Shown piece after piece: positions 56,667-64,000 of a stretch of 64,000 bases of DNA; the stretch's first letter is position 1; every line of letters starts with the position of its first letter. The notes beneath the pieces are model-generated. The model had not been told where the DNA came from, did not search any database, and saw only the letters and a program-made list of their open reading frames with translations. The stretch is from Pirellulales bacterium (GTDB lineage Bacteria; Planctomycetota; Planctomycetia; Pirellulales; Lacipirellulaceae), in the NCBI GenBank assembly GCA_022841705.1, contig JALHQZ010000001.1:558001-622000 (forward strand), written 5' to 3'. Made by a program: the position numbers and the translations under genes.

Positions 56667-57356
56667 TCAGTTTGTGCTGAACGGTGGCGGGAAGGGCTTG
56701 GTGGGCAAGTTGCCGCCACGCATCGCTGCGACGAGCAGTGTTGCGCGCGTCACCGCGTTTGGTTCGGCCAGCAGTTGCTGTTTGAGCGGGGCGGGTAGTT
56801 TGAGCGCGAAAGCGACGAGGTCCGTCAGCGCGCCAAGCGGCAGAGTTTCTTCCAACAGATGCTCCAAACCGGGCGGCGCATCGGCAGTTGCCAAGCCTTG
56901 TTTGAAACCCTTCACTAACGCTTTACGGAGGCGGCGATGTTCACTGCTTTCAACCTCAACATCCTGCTCGGGAATCAACTCCACCGTCGCTTGGCGGTAG
57001 GCGCGCGGCGGCGAGATTTCGTGGATGATTCGCACCCGCCGTAATCCCAAGAGCAGCAGGTTATAGCGGCCATCTTCGAACTTGTGCTGCGTGATGATTT
57101 TCCCCAGGCAGGCAATTGGTTCAACTGCCGGGCGGCTGGGGTAATCGGGTTCCCAGCCGGGGGAAAGCATCGCCAGTGCGATCAGTCGGTCGCCAGCCAA
57201 CGCGTCGGCGGTCAGCTCGCGGTAGCGCTCTTCGAAGATGTGCAGCGGCTGCACCACATGCGGGTAGAGCACCACGTCCGGGAGCGGGAAGAGGCGCGCA
57301 ATGCCGCTGAAGGTGTGCTCGTCGAACTGCAGGTCCTCAGCGTTCCAGGGATTCAT
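56667..57356 (-). CDS. LON-substrate-binding (LAN) domain protein
   Basis: 229 aa. ARLFPLPDVVLYPHVVQPLHIFEERYREL, PIACLGKIITQHKFEDGRYNLLLLGLRRVRI and a helical C-terminus match the N-terminal substrate-binding domain of Lon protease (PF02190) as a stand-alone protein. No ATPase or protease domain is fused. Such proteins may present substrates or act in unrelated ways; the role is unknown. Confidence 0.87.
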   Translation of the reverse strand: MNPWNAEDLQFDEHTFSGIARLFPLPDVVLYPHVVQPLHIFEERYRELTADALAGDRLIALAMLSPGWEPDYPSRPAVEPIACLGKIITQHKFEDGRYNLLLLGLRRVRIIHEISPPRAYRQATVELIPEQDVEVESSEHRRLRKALVKGFKQGLATADAPPGLEHLLEETLPLGALTDLVAFALKLPAPLKQQLLAEPNAVTRATLLVAAMRGGNLPTKPFPPPFSTN

Positions 57357-57368
57357 CAGCGCACGTGC

Positions 57369-57785
57369 TCAACGGACGGAAAGGCGAAGCGGTGGAACCT
57401 GAGCAGATTGGTACTGGGGGAACGGAGAAATCGTCGAGAGTTCCTTCGATGCCGGGTCCTCCAGCAGCTCGCCGAACATCGCCGGGTAGTTCGCCAGCAA
57501 ATCAGCCACGTTCACGAGCGGCGATTCGGTCGCGAACGGCTGTAGGTACGCCCGGCTGGTGCGGCAAAGCTTGCGGGCGCCAACTAGGTTTCCGCGCTGG
57601 AAATGATAGAGTGCCACTGCCGCTTGGATCAGCCCCTTCAGCAGATTTCGCCACGGCCCGCGGTACTCGGTCCACAGTTCCTCCCACGCATCGTGAGCGG
57701 CAAAGTATTCCTCAGCATTGAACAGCCGCACCCCTTCGGCGAGCTGGACCAATTGACCATCATCGAGGGTCACGGCAATCGACAA
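57369..57785 (-). CDS. DUF309 protein
   Basis: 138 aa from TTG 57785. The DUF309 signature (LFNAEEYFAAHDAWEELWTEYRGPWRNLLKGLIQAAVALYHF-type region) is complete; only a short segment is quoted, FNAEEYFAAHDAWEELW. It is an all-helical fold with an HDxWE motif, function unknown. It is 12 bases upstream of the LON-domain gene in the same direction. Confidence 0.85.
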   Translation of the reverse strand: MSIAVTLDDGQLVQLAEGVRLFNAEEYFAAHDAWEELWTEYRGPWRNLLKGLIQAAVALYHFQRGNLVGARKLCRTSRAYLQPFATESPLVNVADLLANYPAMFGELLEDPASKELSTISPFPQYQSAQVPPLRLSVR

Positions 57786-57818
57786 ATCAGGGTGTCTGAG
57801 GCGGGCAGTGGTGTTCTG

Positions 57819-58577
57819 CTACTCTCGACTCGAAAGCGAGATCATGATTCGCAAGACATACCAGAACAACAGCGCCACCGAAGCAAACAGCGCCAGCGAG
57901 GCGGCAACGTGCTGCGTCGGGCGGTAATGGTGCATGATGTTCGAGGTGTCGTAGAGGATGTACCCCGCAGCGAAAGCGACCATCAGCACGCTGAACCAAA
58001 TGCCGAGGTGGAAGCCGAACAGCACGCTGGCAACGATCGCCGCCAAAGCTGCCATTCCGCCAATTCCGAGCGCGGCGCCCAGGAACGAAAAATCGGTCTT
58101 GGTGAGCCACACAAACGCGGTCAGCCCGCCGAAGATCAGCAGCGTGGTGACCCCAGCGGCCCCGATGACGTTGATGTTCTGGCCGGCGTACTGAAGGGTA
58201 AAGTGCTGAGCGATCCATAGAATCGGCACGAACATGACCGCCTGAGCGAAGACGTACAACACGAGTCCGGCATACTGCAGGTTCACACTTGTTTCCGAGT
58301 GAGCCCAAGAGTTCGCCACCCAAGAGACGACCATGAAGCCCAACATCAGGGCAAGCATGATATAGCTCATGTTGCCCGCTTGGCCCAGGCCTTGCATCCA
58401 CCGGTCGATGGGCAGCGTCTGGAACATAAACCAACACACAGCGGCGAAGGCGTAAATCGCCAGCGCCAGATGGGTGTACGTTTTGCGAATAAAGGTCGCC
58501 CGGGCGTCCACGGGGGCATCGGCCACGGCGCCAAACATTCCGTAGGGGTTCGATGCGGTGAAATCGGATCGGTTCAT
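57819..58577 (-). CDS. Bax inhibitor-1/YccA family membrane protein
   Basis: 252 aa with about seven hydrophobic segments. [19 protein letters not shown] at the N-terminus and [36 protein letters not shown] near the end fit the BI-1/YccA/YbhL family, whose pH-dependent Ca2+ leak is known from a bacterial homologue. The conserved Asp in YDTS is present. The role here is unknown. Confidence 0.9.
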   Translation of the reverse strand: MNRSDFTASNPYGMFGAVADAPVDARATFIRKTYTHLALAIYAFAAVCWFMFQTLPIDRWMQGLGQAGNMSYIMLALMLGFMVVSWVANSWAHSETSVNLQYAGLVLYVFAQAVMFVPILWIAQHFTLQYAGQNINVIGAAGVTTLLIFGGLTAFVWLTKTDFSFLGAALGIGGMAALAAIVASVLFGFHLGIWFSVLMVAFAAGYILYDTSNIMHHYRPTQHVAASLALFASVALLFWYVLRIMISLSSRE

Positions 58578-58751
58578 GGGGACCTCGAGTTCGGGTTAAC
58601 TTGAGCGGGGGGTGGGAACTTCACCCTGCCTCAACTGTAGGGCGCAGCGGGTTGGGCGTCAATTTCAGGTCGATCAGAATGGCCGGCTAACAGAGGTTGG
58701 ATTGTCTGGTATCCTAACCGCATCGACCATGCGAGTTTTGGAGGGAAACGG

Positions 58752-59897
58752 ATGGAATTTAGTACGCGGGCAATTCACGTCGGTTCGGCGTGCGATCCGG
58801 CAACCGGGGCAGTTGTCCCGCCGGTTTATCTGGCCAGCACCTACGTGCAGCACGAAGCGGGCGTCTGGCGGGAGTTTGACTATGCCCGAAGCGGAAATCC
58901 CACGCGAAAAGCGCTGGAAAACACCGTCGCCAACCTCGAAGGGGGCTGCGGCGCCCTGGCCTTCGCCACCGGAATGGCGGCGATCCACTGCGCCACGGGG
59001 CTGCTCAAGACGGGCGATCACCTGCTGGCGGGGGCCGATATCTATGGCGGGGCCTATCGGCTGTTCCACAAGGTGCTCACGCGGAACGGAGTGACAGTCA
59101 CCCAGGCCGATGCCACCGACCTCAAGAAGCTTGCCGAGGCGTTTCAGCCGAACACGAAACTGGTGTGGGTTGAATCGCCCGGCAATCCGCGGCTTTCGAT
59201 CACCGATCTCGCGGCGTGCGCGGAACTCGCCCACCAGCGCGGCGCCCTATTCGGTTGCGACAACACCTTCGCCACGCCGGTGCTCAGCCGGCCGCTCGAG
59301 TTAGGCGCCGACATCGTGATGCACTCCGCCACCAAATATTATGGGGGGCACAGCGACGTGATGGGCGGGCTCTTGGCGGTCCGCGACAAGAAACTCTACG
59401 ACGAACTATATTTCTTGCAGAACTCCATCGGCGCGGTGCTCAGCCCCTTCGACTGTTTCCTCGTGCAGCGCGGTTTGAAGACGATGGAGCTCCGCGTGCG
59501 GGCGCAGTCGCACACAGCGCAACGACTGGCCGAATGGCTTGCCGGACATGCCGCCGTCAAACGGGTCCTCTACCCCGGGCTGCCGAATCATCCCGGTCAC
59601 GACATCGCCAAACGACAAATGAGCGGAATGTTTGGCGCCATGCTCACGCTTGAGCTGAAGGGCGATTTCGCCGCGACGAAAAAGTTCGTTCAGTCGACCA
59701 AGCTGTTTCAACTCGCGGTGAGTCTCGGCGCCGTGGAATCGCTCATCGAACAGCCCGCCAGCATGTCCCACGCCAGTTACGACCCCGCCGCCCGCGCCCA
59801 ACACGGCATTACCGATGGTTTAGTTAGATTGAGCGTTGGCCTGGAAGCATTCGATGATCTGCGTGCCGATTTGGAGCAAGCGCTCCGTAACAATTGA
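58752..59897 (+). CDS. Trans-sulfuration enzyme (cystathionine gamma-lyase/synthase family)
   Basis: 381 aa; a strong GGAGGG precedes the ATG. PLP lysine in MHSATKYYGGHSD; other blocks are YARSGNPTRKALENTVANLEGG, FATGMAAIHCATGLL, VWVESPGNPRLSITDL and QNSIGAVLSPFDCFLVQRGLKT. The family includes MetB, MetC-like lyases and CGL; the sequence cannot separate synthase from lyase activity. It acts in methionine/cysteine interconversion. Confidence 0.9.
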   Translation: MEFSTRAIHVGSACDPATGAVVPPVYLASTYVQHEAGVWREFDYARSGNPTRKALENTVANLEGGCGALAFATGMAAIHCATGLLKTGDHLLAGADIYGGAYRLFHKVLTRNGVTVTQADATDLKKLAEAFQPNTKLVWVESPGNPRLSITDLAACAELAHQRGALFGCDNTFATPVLSRPLELGADIVMHSATKYYGGHSDVMGGLLAVRDKKLYDELYFLQNSIGAVLSPFDCFLVQRGLKTMELRVRAQSHTAQRLAEWLAGHAAVKRVLYPGLPNHPGHDIAKRQMSGMFGAMLTLELKGDFAATKKFVQSTKLFQLAVSLGAVESLIEQPASMSHASYDPAARAQHGITDGLVRLSVGLEAFDDLRADLEQALRNN

Positions 59898-59924
59898 CCA
59901 CCGACTACTGACTACTGACCCAAA

Positions 59925-60836
59925 ATGCAACTCGGTTTTGTATCCGCGATTTTCGGCGACCAATCGTTTGACGAAGTGCTGCGCTTCGCGGCAGGTGAAG
60001 GGTTCGATTGCGTTGAGGTCATGTGTTGGCCGCCCGGCGGCCCGGACCGCAAGTATGGTGGCGTGATGCACATCGACGTCAGTGCGTTTACCCAAGCCCA
60101 AGCAGATGACGCTCGCGCGCTGTGTGACAAGCATGGCGTGGCGATTTCGGCGCTCGGTTACTATTCGATTCCACTCTCGGCCAACGCGGATCAGGCCGAA
60201 GCGGCCCAAGCGCACTTGCGGAAGGTAATTGATGCCGCGCCGATGCTGGGCCTCTCGAACATCAACTCGTTCATCGGCGCCAATCAGAATCTCGATTTGG
60301 AAGCGAACTTTGCATTATTTGAGCAAGTGTGGCCGGACATCATTCGCCATGCCGAGTCGCGCGGGGTGCGAGTTGGCATCGAAAACTGCCCGATGCTCTT
60401 TGCACGAACTTGGCCATTTGGGCTAAACCTCGCGCGGACCCCGGCGATTTGGCGGCGGATGTTCGCAGCGATCCCGTCGCCCAACTTTGGGCTCAACTAC
60501 GATCCATCGCATCTCGTAATGCAACTGATGGATCCGATTGCGCCGATCGCCGAGTTTGGGAGCCGAATTTTCCATACGCACGCCAAGGATATGCGTATCG
60601 AGCCGCGGCGGCTGGATGAAGTCGGCTCGCTGGCCCTGCCGATGGACCGCTCGACAGCGAAAATCCCTGGGCTGGGGCAGATCGACTGGGGCGCGTGGAT
60701 TGCAGCCCTCACCGATGTGCATTACGACGGCCCGGTGTGCATCGAGGTCGAGGATGAGGCGTTTACCCACAGTTTGGCCGCCCGGCAGCAATCCCTGCGA
60801 ATTGCCCGTAATGTACTTCGGCCGTTGATCGGCTAG
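59925..60836 (+). CDS. Sugar phosphate isomerase/epimerase-like TIM barrel protein
   Basis: 303 aa, xylose-isomerase-like TIM barrel (PF01261). FVSAIFGDQSFDEVLRFAAGEGFDCVEVMC at the start, ESRGVRVGIENCPM with a metal-ligand Glu, NFGLNYDPSHLVMQ, FHTHAKDMRI and VCIEVEDEAF supply the metal-binding pattern. Likely a keto-sugar isomerase or epimerase, substrate unknown. It follows the trans-sulfuration gene by 27 bases. Confidence 0.87.
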   Translation: MQLGFVSAIFGDQSFDEVLRFAAGEGFDCVEVMCWPPGGPDRKYGGVMHIDVSAFTQAQADDARALCDKHGVAISALGYYSIPLSANADQAEAAQAHLRKVIDAAPMLGLSNINSFIGANQNLDLEANFALFEQVWPDIIRHAESRGVRVGIENCPMLFARTWPFGLNLARTPAIWRRMFAAIPSPNFGLNYDPSHLVMQLMDPIAPIAEFGSRIFHTHAKDMRIEPRRLDEVGSLALPMDRSTAKIPGLGQIDWGAWIAALTDVHYDGPVCIEVEDEAFTHSLAARQQSLRIARNVLRPLIG

Positions 60837-60917
60837 AATGGGGCCTTGTGTTTAGGTGGAATAGCGAAACTGCGGGTTTTTGGCTCCTGCACGCGTACGC
60901 AGGTCATGGGGGCTGTT

Positions 60918-61823
60918 ATGGCCGAGTTTCAGAAATTTCTAAACGATCTTCCGTCCGACGCCACGGTCCGCGACGCGGCCCTTGCGGCACTCGCCAGTCG
61001 GGCGACGGCGCTGGCCGACGTGCTGGTGCCGGCGGCGGAGGAAGCGGAGGCCGATGTTGAGCACGTTCATCGGTTGCGTGTTTCGTCGCGCCGCACCGCA
61101 GCGGTGCTGCGTGTCTTTGCAGGAATGTGGCCGCAAAAGCGGGTAGGAAAGCTGCGCCGTGCGGTGACAAAGATCCGCCAAGCCGCAGGCGACGCGCGCG
61201 ACCTGGATGTCCTTTGCGCGGAACTCAGCGAACGTCGGGCGCCACTGACCTTGGCCAAACTCCGCGCGAAGCGCGCCGCCCTGCAGCCCAAGCTTCAGAA
61301 GCTGGCCAAGCGGTACGATGGTGGTGAAGGGATCACCACGCTCGCTGATTCGTTGGCCGAAAAACTTCGTAAAGAGCAGCGGGTTGCCGAGCTGGACGTT
61401 AAGTTGGTCGAGTGGGCGCCCAAACGGCTAGCCCGAATGGCCAAGCCGTTCCTTAAAGCGACTCCTAGCAGCGACGACCCCATGACCGCCTGGCACGAGT
61501 ATCGCATCCTCGGCAAGCGTGTGCGGTATGCGATTGAACTGTTGGCGCCGGGGCTGCCGGAGTCGGTGCGGACAGAGGTCTATCCGCAGTTCGAGCGGTT
61601 GCAAGAACTGCTGGGCGGAATCAACGATCTGGCGAGCGCCGGCGAACACTTGCTAGCGCTGAAACGTCGTAAAGATGAAGCCTTGTGCCGGGAGATCGAG
61701 GTGATCTCGGAAGTGTTTCGCTCCCGGTTGGAGATTGAGTGCGAGCGCTTCCGCGAATGGTTGGCGAGTGATGCGCCGGCGAAACTGCGGGGGGCGCTGG
61801 TCGGCAAGCCGCTCGCGGCGTAG
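60918..61823 (+). CDS. CHAD domain protein
   Basis: 301 aa from ATG 60918 (ATG 60906 is an alternative). The conserved CHAD helices VEHVHRLRVSSRRTAAVLRVF, KLRRAVTKIRQAAGDARDLDVLC, WHEYRILGKRVRYAIELL and QFERLQELLGGINDLASAGEHL carry the His/Arg positions that bind polyphosphate. CHAD proteins localise to polyphosphate granules; no CYTH domain is fused. It ends next to a palindrome shared with the convergent aat gene. Confidence 0.88.
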   Translation: MAEFQKFLNDLPSDATVRDAALAALASRATALADVLVPAAEEAEADVEHVHRLRVSSRRTAAVLRVFAGMWPQKRVGKLRRAVTKIRQAAGDARDLDVLCAELSERRAPLTLAKLRAKRAALQPKLQKLAKRYDGGEGITTLADSLAEKLRKEQRVAELDVKLVEWAPKRLARMAKPFLKATPSSDDPMTAWHEYRILGKRVRYAIELLAPGLPESVRTEVYPQFERLQELLGGINDLASAGEHLLALKRRKDEALCREIEVISEVFRSRLEIECERFREWLASDAPAKLRGALVGKPLAA

Positions 61824-61825
61824 CG

Positions 61826-61884
61826 TTAGTGCCTCGCAACTCTTTTGCGGGGCGAGCCTCGAGTTGGTGGCGACGAGGCGCTAA
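61826..61884. repeat. Inverted repeat between CHAD and aat genes
   Basis: Arms TTAGTGCCTCG (61826-61836) and CGAGGCGCTAA (61874-61884) match in 10 of 11 positions. The right arm contains the aat stop codon (61881-61883) and the left arm begins 2 bases after the CHAD stop. No poly-T tail, but it separates convergent genes. Confidence 0.7.
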
Positions 61885-62552
61885 GTCGCAAGCGCTGGGT
61901 TGAATCGAACCGGTAGGTCCACGGCGGCGCGAACGCGGCGAAGGTACTCGCGGCGGGGGATTTCGGTGGCGCCCAGACTTGCGGTGTGGGGGGTGAGTTG
62001 CTGGATGTCGAGCAGCATATAACCTTGCGTGCGAAGATGCGACACGAGATGTGTGAGCGCGGCCTTCGACGCATCACTCACCAGCGAGAACATCGATTCG
62101 GCCGCGAACAGCCCGCCGATCGCCAGGCCATAGGTCCCGCCCACCAAGCAGCCATCGCGCCAGGTCTCAACACTGTGGGCCCAGCCGAGCTCGTGCATTC
62201 GGCAGTAGGCGGCAATCATCTCCGGCGTGAGCCAAGTCCCGCCGCGCCGCGAGGGAGCCGAACCGCAGTTCGTGATGACCTCGCGAAACGCCCGGTCCCG
62301 CGTGCAGGTGAACTTGCCAGATCGCAACGTGCGTTGCATCCGGCGCGAGATGTAAAAGTGCTCGAACTCAATGACCGCCCGCGGATCGGGTGACCACCAC
62401 AGCACGGGTTCGAAATCGTCGCACGGCCAGGGAAAGATGCCGTGGCGATAGGCATCGAGCAGCCACTCGGGCGAGAGCGAACCGCCGACGCCGACCAGCC
62501 CTTCGGCATCCGCCGCGTCCGCTGCCGGAAAATACTTGCTGCATCGCGCCAT
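61881..62552 (-). CDS. aat: Leucyl/phenylalanyl-tRNA--protein transferase
   Basis: 223 aa from ATG 62552 (a TTG at 62576 is possible). FPWP in the N-terminal region, LWWSPDPRAVIEFEHFYISRRM, VETWRDGCLVGGTYGLAIGGLFAAESMFSLVSDASK-type region (quoted in part, GGLFAAESMFSLVSDASK) and LLDIQQLTPHTASLGATEI identify Aat. It attaches Leu or Phe to N-terminal Lys/Arg of proteins for ClpAP degradation (N-degron pathway). Confidence 0.93.
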   Translation of the reverse strand: MARCSKYFPAADAADAEGLVGVGGSLSPEWLLDAYRHGIFPWPCDDFEPVLWWSPDPRAVIEFEHFYISRRMQRTLRSGKFTCTRDRAFREVITNCGSAPSRRGGTWLTPEMIAAYCRMHELGWAHSVETWRDGCLVGGTYGLAIGGLFAAESMFSLVSDASKAALTHLVSHLRTQGYMLLDIQQLTPHTASLGATEIPRREYLRRVRAAVDLPVRFNPALAT

Positions 62553-62604
62553 GTTCTCAAGATAACACAGCGCCAAACTTGGTACATCCGCGCCCCCAAT
62601 CCAC

Positions 62605-63699
62605 TTACCACGGCAGTTTCAGTTCGCCGCGCATTTCTTCGAACTTCAGTTCCGCGAGTCGCCCTTGAGCGTTTTGTTTGGTGTAGCTCACCAGGCAGGT
62701 AAACTGCGGTTTCAGCCATATAGCGCCGTCAGGGGCATTGACGAAGGGCTTCGGAGTTTGAATGGCTTTCAGTTGTGCAACGAGCTGAGGTTCTTCCTCG
62801 GGCGGAATCTTGGCGGTCACCTTGCCAGCGTAGACCAGTCGGCCGTTGACATCGGTCGCGAGGACGAATTGATGAATGCCCCCTTGGGGATTCAGCAGGA
62901 CACCGATAATTAGGCAATCAGAATTCTTTCGCTCGGCGGGCTTGGTTTGGACGTCACCCGCGAGAGCGCCGTCGCCCGCTTGGCCAGCGAAGTCGCTGAC
63001 GGCGTCTTCGAGTTTTTTCTTCTCGCCTTCGACCTTCTGCGCCTGCGACATCACCGCGCCCATCAGGCTTTGCTTCGGCGGGGCTTTGATTTTCCAATCG
63101 AGGAGCTTGCTGTAGGGGATGCCGCCGATGATGAGCGCCGCCGACAGTGCCGCGACCAAGCCGAAGCAGGCTGCCTCGGTCAGCCAGAAGCGTTCCGGCA
63201 GATCGGCAAAATGCCGGAGCCATGCGCGGAGCGGTTTCACGAAAGCATCCAACAGGCCAATGTCGCTATCGTCACTGGCGGCCATGAAGAACGCTGTCGC
63301 ATGGCACGCAAACGCAAGAATCGCGCCGGCGACCAGTTGCGACACGGCCCAGGTGGTGCGGAAGGTTTCGGTGGGAGATGCGAGTCTCACGCCGATGCTA
63401 ACGGCAATTATCGCCAGTACGGTGCCGATCAGCGTCCAACCCCACCACGGCAGCAACCGCGCCCAAACTTGCAGGTGCGTTGGCGCTGGTGGGCGTTCCT
63501 CGGCGGTGAGCTCAGGGTTAAAGGCCGCTTCAAAGTCGTGCGCGATCTCCACAAAAATCCCCAAACTGGGGTACCAGCCACACCGCGAGCAAACGGTGAC
63601 GGTCGCTTTTTTCAGCGGCGCGTGGCATTTCTCGCACGCCGGCCCCGCTTGCGGGTCGGTGGACGGGTCGAGTGTCGGGGTGGCTGAGGTGGAAGACAT
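62605..63699 (-). CDS. Membrane protein: N-terminal zinc ribbon, three TM segments, C-terminal DNA-ligase-OB-like domain
   Basis: 364 aa. Residues about 22-42 form a zinc ribbon (CEKCHAPLKK ... CSRCGWYP). Three membrane segments follow (about 83-108, 117-143, 175-203), then a charged helix (QAQKVEGEKKKLEDAV). The last about 100 residues (LIIGVLLNPQGGIHQFVLAT, GRLVYAGKVTAKI, AIWLKPQFTCLVSYTKQNAQ, GRLAELKFEEMRGEL) follow the order of motifs in the C-terminal OB domain of ATP-dependent DNA ligases (LigD-type: GVGRVGTGF, WVxPxLV.EV.F...T..GRLRHP.F.GLR). No ligase nucleotidyltransferase domain is present. Role unknown; similarity is by eye. Confidence 0.7.
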   Translation of the reverse strand: MSSTSATPTLDPSTDPQAGPACEKCHAPLKKATVTVCSRCGWYPSLGIFVEIAHDFEAAFNPELTAEERPPAPTHLQVWARLLPWWGWTLIGTVLAIIAVSIGVRLASPTETFRTTWAVSQLVAGAILAFACHATAFFMAASDDSDIGLLDAFVKPLRAWLRHFADLPERFWLTEAACFGLVAALSAALIIGGIPYSKLLDWKIKAPPKQSLMGAVMSQAQKVEGEKKKLEDAVSDFAGQAGDGALAGDVQTKPAERKNSDCLIIGVLLNPQGGIHQFVLATDVNGRLVYAGKVTAKIPPEEEPQLVAQLKAIQTPKPFVNAPDGAIWLKPQFTCLVSYTKQNAQGRLAELKFEEMRGELKLPW

Positions 63700-63969
63700 C
63701 GCTTGTTCGAAGTTTGGTCGGTTCGTCTAGGACAATCACGGTGCGTTGGATCAATAAAATGACCGTCGAGGAAGCTTAGCTTCTGGGGCGTGCGGATAGG
63801 TGCGAGCGAGCGAATTCCGTACCCGACCCCGCAATTGCGGTCCGGGGCTGATTTGATTGTGCGGTATTTGCCGGTTGAAGCGAAACGATACCGTTTCTCT
63901 CCGCCCCGGGTATAATGCTCCTACACCCCGCGATGGGCCGCTCTTCCCGAGTTTGGAGTGAAGTCAGCT

Positions 63970-64000
63970 ATGGAGAATGAACCCGCTCGAAATGAAGTGG
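63970..64000 (+). CDS. Start of a gene cut by the window end
   Basis: ATG at 63970 (MENEPARNEV) opens a frame that continues past the window; GGAG lies upstream at 63955-63958. Too short to identify. The 270-bp gap before it contains a small GAAGC-TTA-GCTTC palindrome around 63772 and nothing else recognised. Confidence 0.4.
   Translation, partial: MENEPARNEV

Noticed and set aside
63911..63916. TATAAT as the promoter of the last gene
   Set aside because: No acceptable -35 box at 16-18 bases upstream, so it is not supported as a promoter.

Overview
The window reads as a high-GC chromosomal segment of a planctomycete, most likely order Pirellulales. The lineage call is an inference from family content. 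The evidence is a DUF1559 pilin-like protein with a small lipoprotein beside it, large surface proteins ending in dockerin and PEP-CTERM signals, a cyclophilin with a PEP-CTERM tail, an HU protein with a long C-terminal extension, frequent TTG/GTG starts and few strong Shine-Dalgarno sites. Intergenic spaces are full of short palindromes and purine-rich self-complementary tracts.

Region 1 (1-16994, all + strand) is a surface and glycan block. Two related modular PEP-CTERM/dockerin proteins come first; the second carries a GH128-type glucanase domain. A DUF1559 protein and a lipoprotein follow. Then comes a closely spaced run: FAD-dependent oxidoreductase, periplasmic sugar-binding protein, GH2 enzyme, MFS (ACS-type) transporter, sialate-O-acetylesterase-like esterase and a Tat-exported GH128. 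This looks like exported enzymes that deacetylate and cleave a beta-linked glycan, with uptake by the MFS carrier. Region 2 (17070-18273) is the scar of an integrated element: an AAA ATPase fragment and a tyrosine-recombinase C-terminus whose frame runs into the 3' half of a tRNA-fMet gene.

Region 3 (18449-31139) holds a large secretin-N-domain protein without a visible channel domain, a DUF2490 outer-membrane protein, an EF-hand protein, a CinA-like protein with a degenerate second domain, NAD synthetase, RlmKL with a linker built of repeat DNA, a DksA-type zinc-finger protein and the PEP-CTERM cyclophilin. Region 4 (31332-38723) contains an inverse-autotransporter-like adhesin, a GH144/glucoamylase-like enzyme and a KDPG aldolase pseudogene whose catalytic lysine codon is now TAG.

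Region 5 (38726-50034) is mainly housekeeping on the minus strand: purU, an HDOD protein, dedA, dcd, nth, trpS, pyrD, HU, a YkgJ protein and a cysteine-desulfurase-like protein, with one AAA ATPase on the + strand. Region 6 (50136-55117) is a molybdopterin operon: an FAD/Fe-S oxidoreductase, moaD, an orphan membrane protein, moaE and moaA, two of the joints being 4-bp overlaps. Region 7 (55337-64000) has folE, a degenerate REP-type transposase homologue, a LON-substrate-binding protein, DUF309, Bax-inhibitor-1, a trans-sulfuration enzyme, a sugar isomerase-like protein, a CHAD protein and aat. It ends with a zinc-ribbon membrane protein whose C-terminus resembles the OB domain of ATP-dependent DNA ligases.

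The most unusual features are the membrane-anchored ligase-OB-like protein, the in-frame palindromes in rlmKL, the stop codons embedded in dispersed palindromes, and the aldolase pseudogene.
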